NCBI GenBank assembly: GCA_958430865.1
Contig: CAUDNR010000790.1
Span: forward strand, 1-24,705
Direction: 5' to 3'
Length of the DNA stretch: 24,705 nt
Source: Entrophospora sp. SA101
Taxonomy: Eukaryota > Glomeromycota > Glomeromycetes > Entrophosporales > Entrophosporaceae
Made by a program: the position numbers and the translations under genes. Each line of letters starts with the position of its first letter. The stretch's first letter is position 1. Under the pieces are notes generated by a model, which saw only the letters and a list, made by a program, of their open reading frames with translations, had not been told where the DNA came from and did no database searches. Below are positions 1 through 10,900 of this stretch, in pieces.

Positions 1-450
1 GCATACAAATGCATGGATGCTGATCCTGAAAAAAGACCAACAGCTGATGAAATTTTAAAAATTATTACTTTTTGGAAAGATGCAACCGATATTTTTAAAT
101 ATAATTATTCTAGTTATTCTGAAGAACAGCTTGATGAATTAGAAGAAATAAAAAAATTATTTGAGGAAGCAGATAAAAAACCCTTTAATCCTTCAACAAT
201 TACAGCAACTGTTCATCCAAATGCTGTTTATACAAGTAGATTATTGAATTTTACAAATCTTCCTCAACCTGTAAACCCCAATAAAGTTACAATTATTAGT
301 AATAATATGGTAATTATCTAATTTATTGTTAAATATTTAATCTTAATTATTTAATATTAATGATATTTAAATTATATAGAATCTAAACAAATTGAATTAA
401 CTATGCCAGATTCTAAACAAATTGAATTAACTATACCAGATAATTTATGA
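1..450 (+). CDS. Protein kinase (TKL-like), C-terminal end only
   Basis: This is the 3' end of a protein kinase gene that enters from the left edge. The reading frame is open from base 1, and the first residues (AYKCMDADPEKRPTADEI) match kinase subdomain XI, with the conserved Arg of the RP motif. About 80 variable residues follow. I infer two exons, 1-298 and 380-450, with an 81-bp intron (donor gtaata, acceptor ttatatag). The splice restores a frame ending in two near-identical 10-residue units, SKQIELTMPD and SKQIELTIPD, then a TGA at 448-450. Without splicing the frame ends at 319-321. Short variable tails after the catalytic domain are, as I recall, typical of the expanded Rhizophagus kinase families. 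The catalytic loop and ATP-binding lobe lie outside the window, so activity cannot be judged. Confidence 0.85.
382..441 (+). repeat. Two-copy 30-bp tandem repeat in the kinase tail
   Basis: Units 382-411 and 412-441 are identical except for one base (atg versus ata). The length is a multiple of three, so the duplication adds ten residues without breaking the frame of the predicted kinase exon 2. Confidence 0.95.
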
Positions 451-1334
451 ATAAATTCTATTTATCTGACTATTGAAATTTTCACATTGGTTTTTTTATT
501 ATTATCAAAAAAAAATTTTTTTAATGATTATATGCTATCTATTTTAAATTAAAGCAAACCCTCCTTATGATTGAAGTGACCTATTGTAGTGGTGTATTCA
601 TTGATTATCTGGGTATTTGAGTACTTGGTCAATCAATAATAATAAAGCTCAACACCTGGATAATCAGTCAGTCAATAAAATTCAAAATCCAGTGAAAATT
701 TTCAACACACAATTAACTGGATAATTGGTGAATAATTGGTAAATATCATTTGATGGATACAACCACTAACCTATAACCATGTCTCTTATCATCATTTAGT
801 ATTATTTATTTATTATTTTATTAGTATTTTTATATTCAACATTATAGATGATAAAAATGTTAAAACAGTATATATAAAACACTATAAATAATAATAATAA
901 AAATGATCATTGTGAGATAAAAATCTGTGCCTCAATATTTTATTTATAATAATAATATGCCAACAATGTTAATACAATTTATTTACACTAAAACATATCA
1001 ACAATTTCCATGAATGCATATTTATGGTTTACTCTCAAAACTATTTTTTGCTATCATCAAACAATTACTTACAATAAGAAATACTAAATAATATTTTTAG
1101 ACATCCTAATCATGTTTCTTGATGGGTGTCCTTCTAGCTGTTTTCCTCTTTACTACCAAGTCAGGCACATATCTAAAAACTACTAAATAAAATTCATTAA
1201 CTAAAAGAAATAAAAAATAATAAAAAAATTAAACAAATATAAAATAAGAGAAAATTTATTATGCTTGGGATTAGTATGAATTCATTGTTAGAGATTGATT
1301 TATTATCATTACAAAAATATAATTCAAAGACTAT

Positions 1335-1358
1335 GACAAGGACAAGGACAAGGACAAG
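1335..1358 (+). repeat. Hexamer tandem repeat (GACAAG)4
   Basis: Four exact head-to-tail copies of GACAAG, followed by degenerate versions up to about 1367. It lies in non-coding sequence. Confidence 0.95.
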
Positions 1359-1581
1359 GTTAAGGACAGCATTATTTATTAAATTATTATGATGATAAAG
1401 ATAATGAAGATGATGCATGAAGTTGAGAAATTACAACATTATTTATACATGTTAAAGATTCTATCATCAAATTCTCTGATTTCTTTGAAATCCTAATTTA
1501 CTTTGTAGAATTATTTTCAAGTTATTTTTAAAGTGATCAATCATTTAAATTAAGGTTTCTGGTCCAAACTGTTTTCTCAAA

Positions 1582-1599
1582 GCCCAAACTAGTTTGGGC
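1582..1599. repeat. Perfect 18-bp palindrome within a TTTGGGC-rich repeat
   Basis: GCCCAAACT followed by AGTTTGGGC is a perfect inverted repeat with no loop. Further TTTGGGC or GCCCAAA words occur nearby (about 1602-1608, 1720-1727 and 1747-1753), so the block 1580-1760 looks like one degenerate repeat unit rather than a single operator site. Confidence 0.85.
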
Positions 1600-1877
1600 A
1601 ATTTGGGCTTCTCAGCATTTTTTACAAACATGAACATTAAAAAACTATACCAATCAACTTATTTTAACTTAAACAACTTTAAAGTAATTTCGCTCAATTT
1701 TGGCTAATAACAAAAAATAGTTTGGGCTTATAAAAAAGTAATTTTTGCCCAAAGTGTTTCAGCAATTTCGGCTACTAATAAAGAGAGTTTCAGCTGGAAA
1801 TCTTAATTTAAATTCCTAAACTTTAATTCTCAATTAAATTTAAACGAAGAATGCTAGAATTAAGGCTCCGAACAGAA

Positions 1878-1916
1878 CAGAACAGATCGGATTTGGTGGA
1901 AATCTGATCTGTTCTG
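1878..1916. repeat. Inverted repeat: 17-bp arms, 5-bp loop
   Basis: Arms 1878-1894 and 1900-1916 are reverse complements with one mismatch, around the loop GGTGG. They are built from AACAGATC/GATCTGTT words and sit next to the GATCTG tandem repeat. It resembles the end or core of a small hairpin-forming repeat. Confidence 0.85.
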
Positions 1917-1939
1917 AAATCTGTTTAAGCTGATCCAAT

Positions 1940-2013
1940 CCGATCTGGTTTTTTAAAATATTGGATCCGATTCGATCCGATCTGGTTCTTTAAAATATTG
2001 GATCTGATCTGAT
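1940..2013. repeat. Two-copy 37-bp tandem repeat (GATCTGGTT...GGATC)
   Basis: Units 1940-1976 and 1977-2013 align along their full length with a few substitutions. Each contains GATCTGGTT, then TTTAAAATATTGGATC. Together with the hairpin at 1878-1916 this forms a roughly 140-bp GATC-rich block that differs from the AT-rich surroundings. Confidence 0.85.
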
Positions 2014-4692
2014 CTGATTTAAGGTTGTGGGCGAACCTCCTTAGTAATTGTTGAAACCACGGCAAAACTATATTAAATCTTATCAAAAATCCTGTTGAAA
2101 CTATGCCGAAATTGCGAAACCTCAAAATCCGAAACTCTGTCGAAACTCTAATAAACAATTAATGTGTAACCTGCCGAAACCCTGCTGATTGATTTCTGGA
2201 GTTTCTACAAGCAACCTTACTTATAATACAAAAAAATGAAGTAAATATTTCAAGTCTTTATTGTTTTTATTTAAATTATAAAATTTCTATTAATTATAAA
2301 CAAATGCCACACTTTTTGAAAGTATTATAAAATATCATCGCATTTATTATTATTTTCTTCTTCAATTGTAGAAAAAAGAATCATCGTCATTTAAATACAC
2401 TGTTCCTTTTTTTAAAAAAGATTTTTTATTACCTTTATGGGTGGTGGTGAAAAAAAACAATCAGTTATATGTATATACGCTATTAAATTTTGAGTATATA
2501 CATTATTTAAAAAATAATAAAACTTTGTCATTCAAAAGGAAAATTATACACAATAATCCAATCGATTAATTTACAATTTCATATTATTTAAAAAATTTTC
2601 TCTCCAAAGAAATTTGATTTCGACCATTTACCGCATAGTATACAGTTGTGTTTATTACTTAGTTGTTCGGGTATTATTGTAGAAGTTAATATTACTGGTG
2701 TTGGCGGTGTTGACACAATTGATTGAGTCATATGACAAACATAAATAATTGAGTCATACGCAATTAAAAATAGAGATTTTGGGAATTGAGTCAAAGCCAA
2801 TTTAATTTGACAACATGTATAATACAGGTGATATTGGTTTGGATGACGATGTTGATGATGTCGAAGGATGTAGTGCTCTAAATTTTAACAAATGATCGTT
2901 AAAATGCACCCATCGTGGCATTCGTGCTTTTTTCGAACAAATTAGCCATCTAGATTGCATATATTAATTCCCAAACATGATTTTTGAGTACATGATACTT
3001 ATTTAGAGATGAAAATTTCAAAATTTCATGCATTGTTATTATTATATAATAATCTATATATGTCGTTCGAAATCCAATTGTGTCACATACATAATGATTT
3101 CCAAATTGGCAGGATCATTCAATTTCCTGATACTCAACATTTTTCGCTATTTTGAGAATCAAGACCTTTCAAAAAAAAAAAAAAAAAGTCATTCTAATGA
3201 ACAAATGTGAATGTTAATTCTCTCACACACAAATTGTTTTGTCTCCATTGGCGCCTTTGATGATGTACTAATACGAAAAGTTCATTGCGAACGATACAAT
3301 GTAAAAGCTGGAAAAATCTTGTTGTAGATATAGCTTACTTGAATGACTTATCTGCCTTACGCGATATACTATATTAGTATATAATATAATACTATTGTAT
3401 AACTTACTAAATGGTTTATTATCATTACAAATTGCTTGTACCGAATGATCAATGTAACAAATAGTTATTACTATTTCTATCAATCAACATCAATAATCAA
3501 TGCTTGATAAAATATCTAGATAAATTGGCGTGTAGGATTAACAATTGCAGAACTCTTACATTGTACTGGTTTAATATGCGCAGTTAGATAATAATTTGGC
3601 GTATTACACACATGTTTATTTATTATATATAAATAAGAATAAAAACCGGAAAATTTTTTACTGTTTTTTTTTCTATATTAATATATAGATAAAAAATTTC
3701 CCTCATTGTTACACGATATGCTACTTAATTTGGGAACCGTGAGCAAAATTCCTAAGCGCTCTTAAGCTGTGGACGAAACTCATAATGTTGGAAAGAAGAG
3801 TAGTAATAATAATCAGTGTATGAAATTGAGTGCAACTCACTGATAATGACTTCAATCGAGTCAAAACCTTATTTATTAGTTTATATAGTTAGAAATTTAT
3901 TTAATAATATATAATATTATTAAATTTCGCCACTAGTTTAGGAGTCTAAATTCCAAAATAATTTCGGCCACCATCATCAGTTTATTGTACAGTTCAATTC
4001 CTGAAAATCAGATAAACTTTCTAAATTAAGTAAATCAAGACTCCAAGTTTCAAAATACTCCAAATTAGGAACTATTTGTATGAGCTCAGTCGGTCCTCCA
4101 AACAAACATAGTAAATTAGCCCAAACTTTAAATTAGTATGTCTCAGGCTCCGTGCGACCGAATTAAAAAATCTAATCGTCAGTTGATAACTTTACTAAAG
4201 ATAAACAAAATGACGGACGATTATATTTTTTCAAAATGTTTTCTCTATGTTTCCGCCACATATGATGATGGAATTCAAGCTGCCGGACTGATGTTTAAAT
4301 TCAGGTTCCCAAATTTTGTTCAATGTAAAGAGAAGTTTAATTTGATTTGAACGCAATAACAGATAAAAATATATTGTTATTTATTATATGGTAGACGGAC
4401 GGATGAACATTCTTCCATTCGCGCCCATTGATTAATATTAATATTAATATTAAAAAAAATGAGTGTAATTAAATATACCAATTTCAGTAAAAGATATTTT
4501 ATTTGAAATTTACAAAAAAGGATTTCGAATTTAATCGCGATGTGTATCGATAGGCGCAAGTTCAAGATATCAGGTATTAACCAGTTGGTAGTTGGAATTC
4601 TGTCACTTATTCTTTGTTTGATAATTGTTTGTAATTAATCGTACATACATTATATCATTAACTGAAGCAATGATATCAGATTAGATTTTGGA

Positions 4693-4700
4693 TATATAAA
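4693..4700 (+). promoter_or_regulatory. Probable TATA box of the tyrosinase gene
   Basis: TATATAAA lies 46 bp upstream of the predicted ATG at 4746, followed by a pyrimidine-rich run (ttttctctttg) that could hold the transcription start. This is inferred from position and motif only. Confidence 0.5.
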
Positions 4701-4745
4701 CCACTGCAATTTTTCTCTTTGTTTTTATTTAGTCAATTGCTCAAA

Positions 4746-6733
4746 ATGTATCATGAAGATCCATTGAAACGTTTTGTTTTGAATCCTATTAGTGGCGAAG
4801 GTAATAATAAGTCATTGTTGTTGAATGGAGTGATTTGATAATCTTATGACATATTTCCAATTATTAGATAACGTTAAAACACGTCTGCCTATCGAGGCGC
4901 TAATGAACGTGTGCAAATACAAGAAACAAAGGGATCTGTTTCTCCAAGCTTTTGCCAATATTCAACGAAGAAATTATAATGACGTTAGATCTTATTTCAA
5001 AGTTGCTGGAATTCATGGTCTTCCATATGATTCTTACAATGATGATGGGGTTTCTAAGATTCAAGGTGGCTATTGTCGTCATAGTGATATTCTCTTTCCT
5101 ACTTGGCATCGTCTATATGTCATGTTGCTTGAAAGGCTAATATATGATGAAGCTAAGGAGATCGTAAACAGGTCAGAATTGATTTTTTTTTCATTTTTCT
5201 CAATTATTTGTGTTTTTGTATTCACTTTATTTTACTTTCAGTTATCATGATGGCGATATAAAAGATGAGTACAAAGAGGCAGTTGAGAATGTTCGGTTTC
5301 CATACTGGGATTGGGCCAGTTCATCTGTTCTCTGTCAAGGAATACCTTCGATTTTGTTTGATAAATTTGTTTGTGTTATGGTCCCAAATGAATCAGGTGA
5401 CGAAGAAATAGAAACCAAAATTCGGAATCCTCTTCGTGCGTACACTTTGCCAGTAAATCTAGGAATTGCAGAACTTGTTGGTGACACTTCTAATCCAACG
5501 CAAAGACCATATATTCCAGATGGGGATATTGAACCTTATACACCAGCCGGATATTCAACTGTCAGACATCCAAACCAAAATTACACTTCCGATTCAAATT
5601 TCACTAGCCTTGAAATCGTCACTTCGTGTAGCTCTACATTTCGTCCAAGTATTTACGACATTCTTTCGATTGAGGACTGGTATAGTTTCAGTAACACTGG
5701 TATGACAACCAAAATCGAACCACCCTGTGATCCGGATGGCAAACCTAAATATTCGTGTGAGTCATCAATTGAAGGCGTTCATAATGTTGCTCATGATAAA
5801 ATTGGTGGAATAGGCGGTCATATGTCATATCCTGATATTGCGAGTTATGACCCCATATTTTTCCTTCATCATGCAAATGTGGATCGCCTTTTTGCTATTT
5901 GGCAAGCTTGTCATCCTGGCGATGATAGTTGGATTAAGGAATGGTCCGATGATAAAAAGACACTTAACCAAGATACTAAACTTGAGCCATTTCTTAAAAA
6001 TGATAATGATTATTGGACCTCGGCGGAAGTTAGGTAGGCTTTTATATCAAGTTTATTACTTACAAATCAACTTGATGTTATTCATAATTTTTGTTTAATA
6101 ATAGACATATTGAAAAACTCGGATATAATTATCCTGAACTAAAGGAACCAATTACAGACCCAAAAGGTTTTTTAGAAGCCATGCAAAAGGTTTATCACCA
6201 CGTTGTTAATTCGTAAGTGTTGTTTTTCTATACTTGCTTCCCTTATTTTAAATCAATTATTCATCTTTCAACTCTCAAACAGGAATAGAAAATGGAAACT
6301 TAACATAAAAGTCAAGAAAAATGAAGTTGGCGCGCCATTTCAAATTCGAGCATTCATTGATTTGCCAACCAACAACCCATCAACTTCTATCACCAGTCCC
6401 AATTTCGCTGGTTTCATGTCAATATTTTCTCGTGGAAAAACAAGTTGTGCTAGTTGCAACGATAATCGAAAAGTATTAGTGAAAGACGACATTGACCTTA
6501 CTGTATGCATGCAAAGGCTCCATCTTGTTAACGAGAGAAACGTTATGGAATGGGATTCATACTCTGATGAAAACCCCCCTTTGACTGAACGAGTCACTCT
6601 TGTGACTGTGTTGAAGGATGGAAGTGAGATAAATCTTAAAAAAGTTGGTATAATGTCTGCGGATATCTGGGAAATTGACGGTAATATTCCAAAATATTTA
6701 GGCAGCATTTATCCCCCCAGTAAAAAAGCTTAG
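4746..6733 (+). CDS. Tyrosinase (type-3 copper polyphenol oxidase), five exons
   Basis: Oxidises monophenols and diphenols to quinones, the first step of melanin-type pigment synthesis. Exons: 4746-4800, 4868-5171, 5242-6033, 6105-6212 and 6283-6733. All introns are 67-71 bp, GT-AG and phase-consistent, giving 569 residues. CuA ligands are His68, His90 and His99. Cys88 sits two residues before His90, the position of the fungal Cys-His thioether. CuB has HNxxH (His300, His304) and FFLHHANVDR (His329/His330). Glu297 precedes the first CuB His by three residues and Asn301 follows it; in the family this Glu/Asn pair is linked to monophenolase activity. A YxY motif (391-393) marks the end of the catalytic domain. 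The remaining roughly 175 residues match the C-terminal extension of fungal tyrosinases, including a CxxC (475-478). No signal peptide is visible, so a cytosolic latent proenzyme is likely. The gene looks intact. Confidence 0.93.
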
Positions 6734-6809
6734 TTGGAAGTTTTTAATATGGGTTGTGCCCATAGCTTTCTTTTACCCACAATATGTATTTCCAGAAAAA
6801 TTTTTGTTC

Positions 6810-6815
6810 AATAAA
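6810..6815 (+). terminator. Polyadenylation signal of the tyrosinase gene
   Basis: AATAAA lies 77 bp after the tyrosinase stop codon, a normal distance for a fungal 3' UTR. Confidence 0.5.
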
Positions 6816-7862
6816 GAAACCATCAATTCTATGTGTAACTTTCATATTAAATTCTGTATGCTTATTATTTATATATTATTTGATTATTTATGTTAACTAT
6901 TTACTATTTTATATCTATTTATAAATTTGCTCAAAATGGTATTTGTTTTATTTAAAATACGGATTATATTGATGTATATAATTTAATTTAGTGTATAAAG
7001 TACACGTATTAAATTGTGTATTAACTAGGGGTAATATTATTTTGATGTTTGTAGTTTGCAAATAAATTATTTATTAAATCCAGTAGAAACTTCTAGTTTT
7101 AATATCATTCCCGATGATGGATTGAATTATGAAAAAATCAATTAAAAGCGAATAGTTTCAAACAAAAATGGTTATTATGGCTATCCATATATGTTCATAA
7201 ATGAGTATTTTGCGCAATATGCATTCAACATAAAAGAAAAGAAAGAATACTAATATTAAAAAAATTTCTATTCAATAAATTGAAAATGTAAGTATAAAAT
7301 CAGCAATAAAAGACTATAGATCACAAAGAAGAAGCAGAAAAATTAGAACTTTCCAAACTTGCAACGGAAATTTGGATGATAAAATTGAATAAATCAAGGT
7401 GATATACATAGTATAGGTATAATAACGGCAAAATTATATTCCTTTGAAAACATTACTATCTCTGATTCAACATGCAAAATAATTGAATACACTGAATATT
7501 TATTTCATTTTCATATAGTAATGAAACGTTAACTACTTTGCCGGTCAGTTGAAGGATCAGAAAACATTATATATATAAAAAATCAAGTGAAATGATCGAC
7601 GGTTAATACAATTGAGCAATAATCTTTTAATAATAGTAATATATTAAGTTTGTTATATAATGAAGATTTGATCAATACGAATCAGCATCAATATAAACTC
7701 TAGCAAGTATTCCTTAAAAAACCACCTTGCACATTCACATTTATATTGAGGTCTAAGTCATGCTTAATATTGTATTATTAGCAACTTGTATTAACCCATT
7801 TCTTATTACAAATTTATAGTACAAATAGAAACCCTAATTAGGCAGATCGTCAATTAAGATTA
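6816..7862. other. Intergenic region with coding-like debris
   Basis: No intact gene. Three short stretches read like protein in the plus direction but lie in different frames and are closed by stops: about 7083-7145 (VETSSFNIIPDDGLNYEKIN), about 7167-7253 (starts NGYYGYPYMFINEY) and about 7318-7397 (starts DHKEEAEKLELSKLATEIW, with a possible donor gtgata after it). They could be scraps of one dead gene. I recognise no family. Confidence 0.4.
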
Positions 7863-7870
7863 ATATATAT

Positions 7871-7893
7871 CACGTGTCATCAAAGTGAGTCAT
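7871..7893 (+). promoter_or_regulatory. Candidate upstream sites: CACGTG and Gcn4-type TGAGTCA
   Basis: CACGTG at 7871-7876 and TGAGTCAT at 7886-7893 lie 55 and 38 bp before the synthetase ATG, just after a TATATATAT run. TGAGTCA is the core site of Gcn4/Cpc1-type bZIP factors, which induce aminoacyl-tRNA synthetase genes in fungi under amino-acid shortage. The motifs are seen; the regulation is inferred. Confidence 0.4.
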
Positions 7894-7930
7894 TTATGAT
7901 TATCAAATTGTGAAGAAAAATAATAATAAT

Positions 7931-10900
7931 ATGGCTACTACAGAAGAACCCAAGAAGGTATTTCATTTTAAATCTGCATTCAATTGAATTTAATTAACTC
8001 CTAATGTTTATATATGTACTTTTTTCTAAAAGACTTTTAAACGTGACACCTTGGCTTTAATAGAACAAAAAATTCAAGAAAAATGGGAAAAAGAAAAAAT
8101 TTTTGAGGTTAATGCACCAACAATTGAAGAATTTTCTCTCGAACAGGACGATGATATCTTACATGAAAAATACCCAAAATATATGGGCACTTTTCCTTAT
8201 CCTTATATGAATGGAAGATTACATTTGGGGCATTTTTTTACAATTACAAAGGTTGAATTTGCAATTGGGTATGAACGAATGAAAGGAAAACGGGCATTGT
8301 TCCCGTTAGGCTTTCATTGTACTGGTATGCCAATTAAGGTAATTAACCACTATGTGTTATTATATATATGCAGATCAAAGTTTTTATTTAATATATATGT
8401 ATAAATAGGCATGTGCAGATAAACTTGCTCGTGAATTAGAATTATATGGTCCTGATTTTAAAATACCTGACAATGACACAATAATTGATGATATTAAAAA
8501 AGGAGTTGATGATTTAACATTGAATGATAACAATTCAAAAAAATTAGATTCGTCTGGAGCTGGCACAACAAAAGTGATGCAAAAAAAAGGAAAGGTTGCC
8601 GCAAAATCAACTGGTGAAAAGTTGCAATTTCAAATTATGAGGAGTTTGGGCTTACCAAATGAAGAAATAGCTAAATTTGCTGATGCAAATTATTGGCTTT
8701 ATTATTTTCCTCCTTTGTCAATTGTTTGTATTGTTTAGTTTTTATTTTTATTTTTAATTTTGAAATTAAAAATTTATGATGTTTTTTATTAAATTGTAGA
8801 AAGATTGTAAAGCTATGGGAGCAAAAATTGATTGGCGTCGATCTTTCATTACAACTGATATAAATCCTTATTATGATTCGTTTGTACATTGGCAAATGAG
8901 AAAGTTGAAGGTTCTTAATAAAATAAAATTCGGTGAGCGCTACACAATTTATTCACCAAAAGATGGACAGCCTTGTATGGATCATGATCGTTATTCTGGA
9001 GAAGGTCTAGTTCCTCAAGAATATACTGGTATTAAACTCAAGGTGATAGAATGGAGCGAGAAGGCTAATAAAATTTTGGGTGCAAATAAAGAGCTTGAAG
9101 GAAAAAACATTTTTTTTATTGCTGCAACATTGAGGCCAGAAACCATGTAATTATTTTAATTTTCAAAAATTATTGTTTCAAAAATTTAATTGCAATATAT
9201 ATAATATATGAATATATATATATTTGTATATAGGTATGGACAAACTAATTGTTATGTTGGCGTAGATATAAATTATGGTCTTTTCAAAATAAACGAGTCT
9301 GATATTTTTATTTGCACTTATCGTGCAGCACGAAACATGGCATTTCAAGGATATTCTGTAAAACGTGGTGTTGTAGATCAATTAGTAGAATTTAAAGGTT
9401 CAATTTTCCTTGGGACAAAAGTGCATGCACCATTAAGTAAATATGAGCATGTCTATGTCTTACCTATGGAGAATGTATTGGCTACAAAAGGAACAGGGGT
9501 TGTAACATCGGTACCTTCAGACTCGCCGGATGACTATATCACACTTCAGGATTTAAAGAAAAAGGCAGCATATTATAATATTGATCCTTCATGGGTGGCA
9601 GATTTTGAACCAATACCAATTATTAATACTCCAACATATGGTGAGTTGGCTGCACCTAAAGTTTGCAAATTGAAAAAAATCAATTCACAAAAGGATCGGG
9701 TAGCTTTAGCAGACGCTAAAGAATTGGTCTACAAAGAAGGCTTTTATGATGGAACTATGCTCGTAGGTGAATATGCTGGGAAGACTGTTCGAGAGGCAAA
9801 AACTTTAATCAAAGATTTATTGGTTTCAAAAGGGCTTGCTTTTATTTATAATGAACCTGAAGGTCTTATTATGTCAAGGTCTGGTGATGAATGTGTAGTA
9901 GCACTTTGTGATCAATGGTATTTAGATTATGGCGAGACAGAATGGAGAAAGCAAGCTGAAGAATGTTTGAAAAAATTAAATACTTTTGGTCTTGAGACTA
10001 GGCATCAGTTTGAAAAAACTTTAGCTTGGTTAAATCAATGGGCTTGTGCAAGATCATATGGACTTGGTTCTAAAATTCCATGGGATTCTCAGTATTTAGT
10101 TGAAAGTTTGTCTGATTCAACAATTTATATGGCCTATTATACCGTATCTCATTTGCTTCATGGTGGTACTTTAGATGGCTCAAAAGCTGGTCTACTTGGG
10201 ATAGAGGCATCAGAAATGACGGATGAAGTTTGGGATTATATATTTGGTGATACACAATACCCAACTTCAACTACTATTTCGAAAGAAAAACTTGACATTA
10301 TGAGAAGAGAATTCCGATACTTTTACCCACTGGATCTTCGGGTTTCTGGTAAAGATCTAATACCAAATCATTTAACATTTTTCATATATAATCATGTAGC
10401 CATATTTCCTGAAAAACATTGGCCTTGTGGTATAAGGTCAAATGGACATTTGCAATTAAATGGAGAGAAAATGGGTAAAAGCACAGGAAATTTCTTAACT
10501 GGTCATGAGTCAATAGAAAGATATGGTGCAGATGCATCAAGAATTAGTTTGGCAGATGCAGGTGATTCAGTTGAGGATGCAAATTTTGAGGAAGCTACTG
10601 CAAATGCTGCAATATTAAGATTATTCACATTAAAAGAATGGTGTGAGGTTTGTTAAATGTGTGATTTGTTTGTTTGTTTATGCACAAACAAATGCACCAT
10701 TTTTTTTTTCTAAAAAAAAAAAGTTAACAATAATAAGAATATTATTATTTATTAAAGGAGCAAATCAAAAATAAAGATAATCTTCGTACTGGACCAACAG
10801 ATAGTTTTCATGATAGGGTTTTCAAAAATGAAATGAACAAGTTAATTCAACAAACTAGGAATGCTTACGAAGAGTATGTGGAAATAATGATTTGTTTTAT

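Larger units (their letters stand above)
451..4692. other. Long intergenic region, repeat debris, no supported gene
   Basis: No convincing gene was found over about 4.2 kb. ORFs here are short, have no recognisable domain and no consistent splice structure. The stretch holds a 6-bp tandem repeat (1335-1358), an 18-bp perfect palindrome with scattered TTTGGGC copies (1582-1760), a GATCTG-rich hairpin and tandem repeat (1871-2020), a segment with recurring cgaaac words (2040-2200), three TGAGTCA copies (2724-2793), a run of A at about 3171-3187 and an AT-rich imperfect inverted repeat around 3647-3703. It looks like old repeats between the kinase and tyrosinase genes. Confidence 0.7.

Noticed and set aside
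1925..2158. A 77-codon minus-strand ORF
   Set aside because: It runs through the GATCTG tandem repeat. Its C-terminal repeated residues (RIGSN-like) are only the translation of that repeat.
4138..4350. A 70-codon plus-strand ORF upstream of the tyrosinase gene
   Set aside because: No recognisable domain, no splice partners and no overlap with the tyrosinase frame. Its length is unremarkable for this composition. It lies too far from the tyrosinase start to be a leader exon without an obvious donor.
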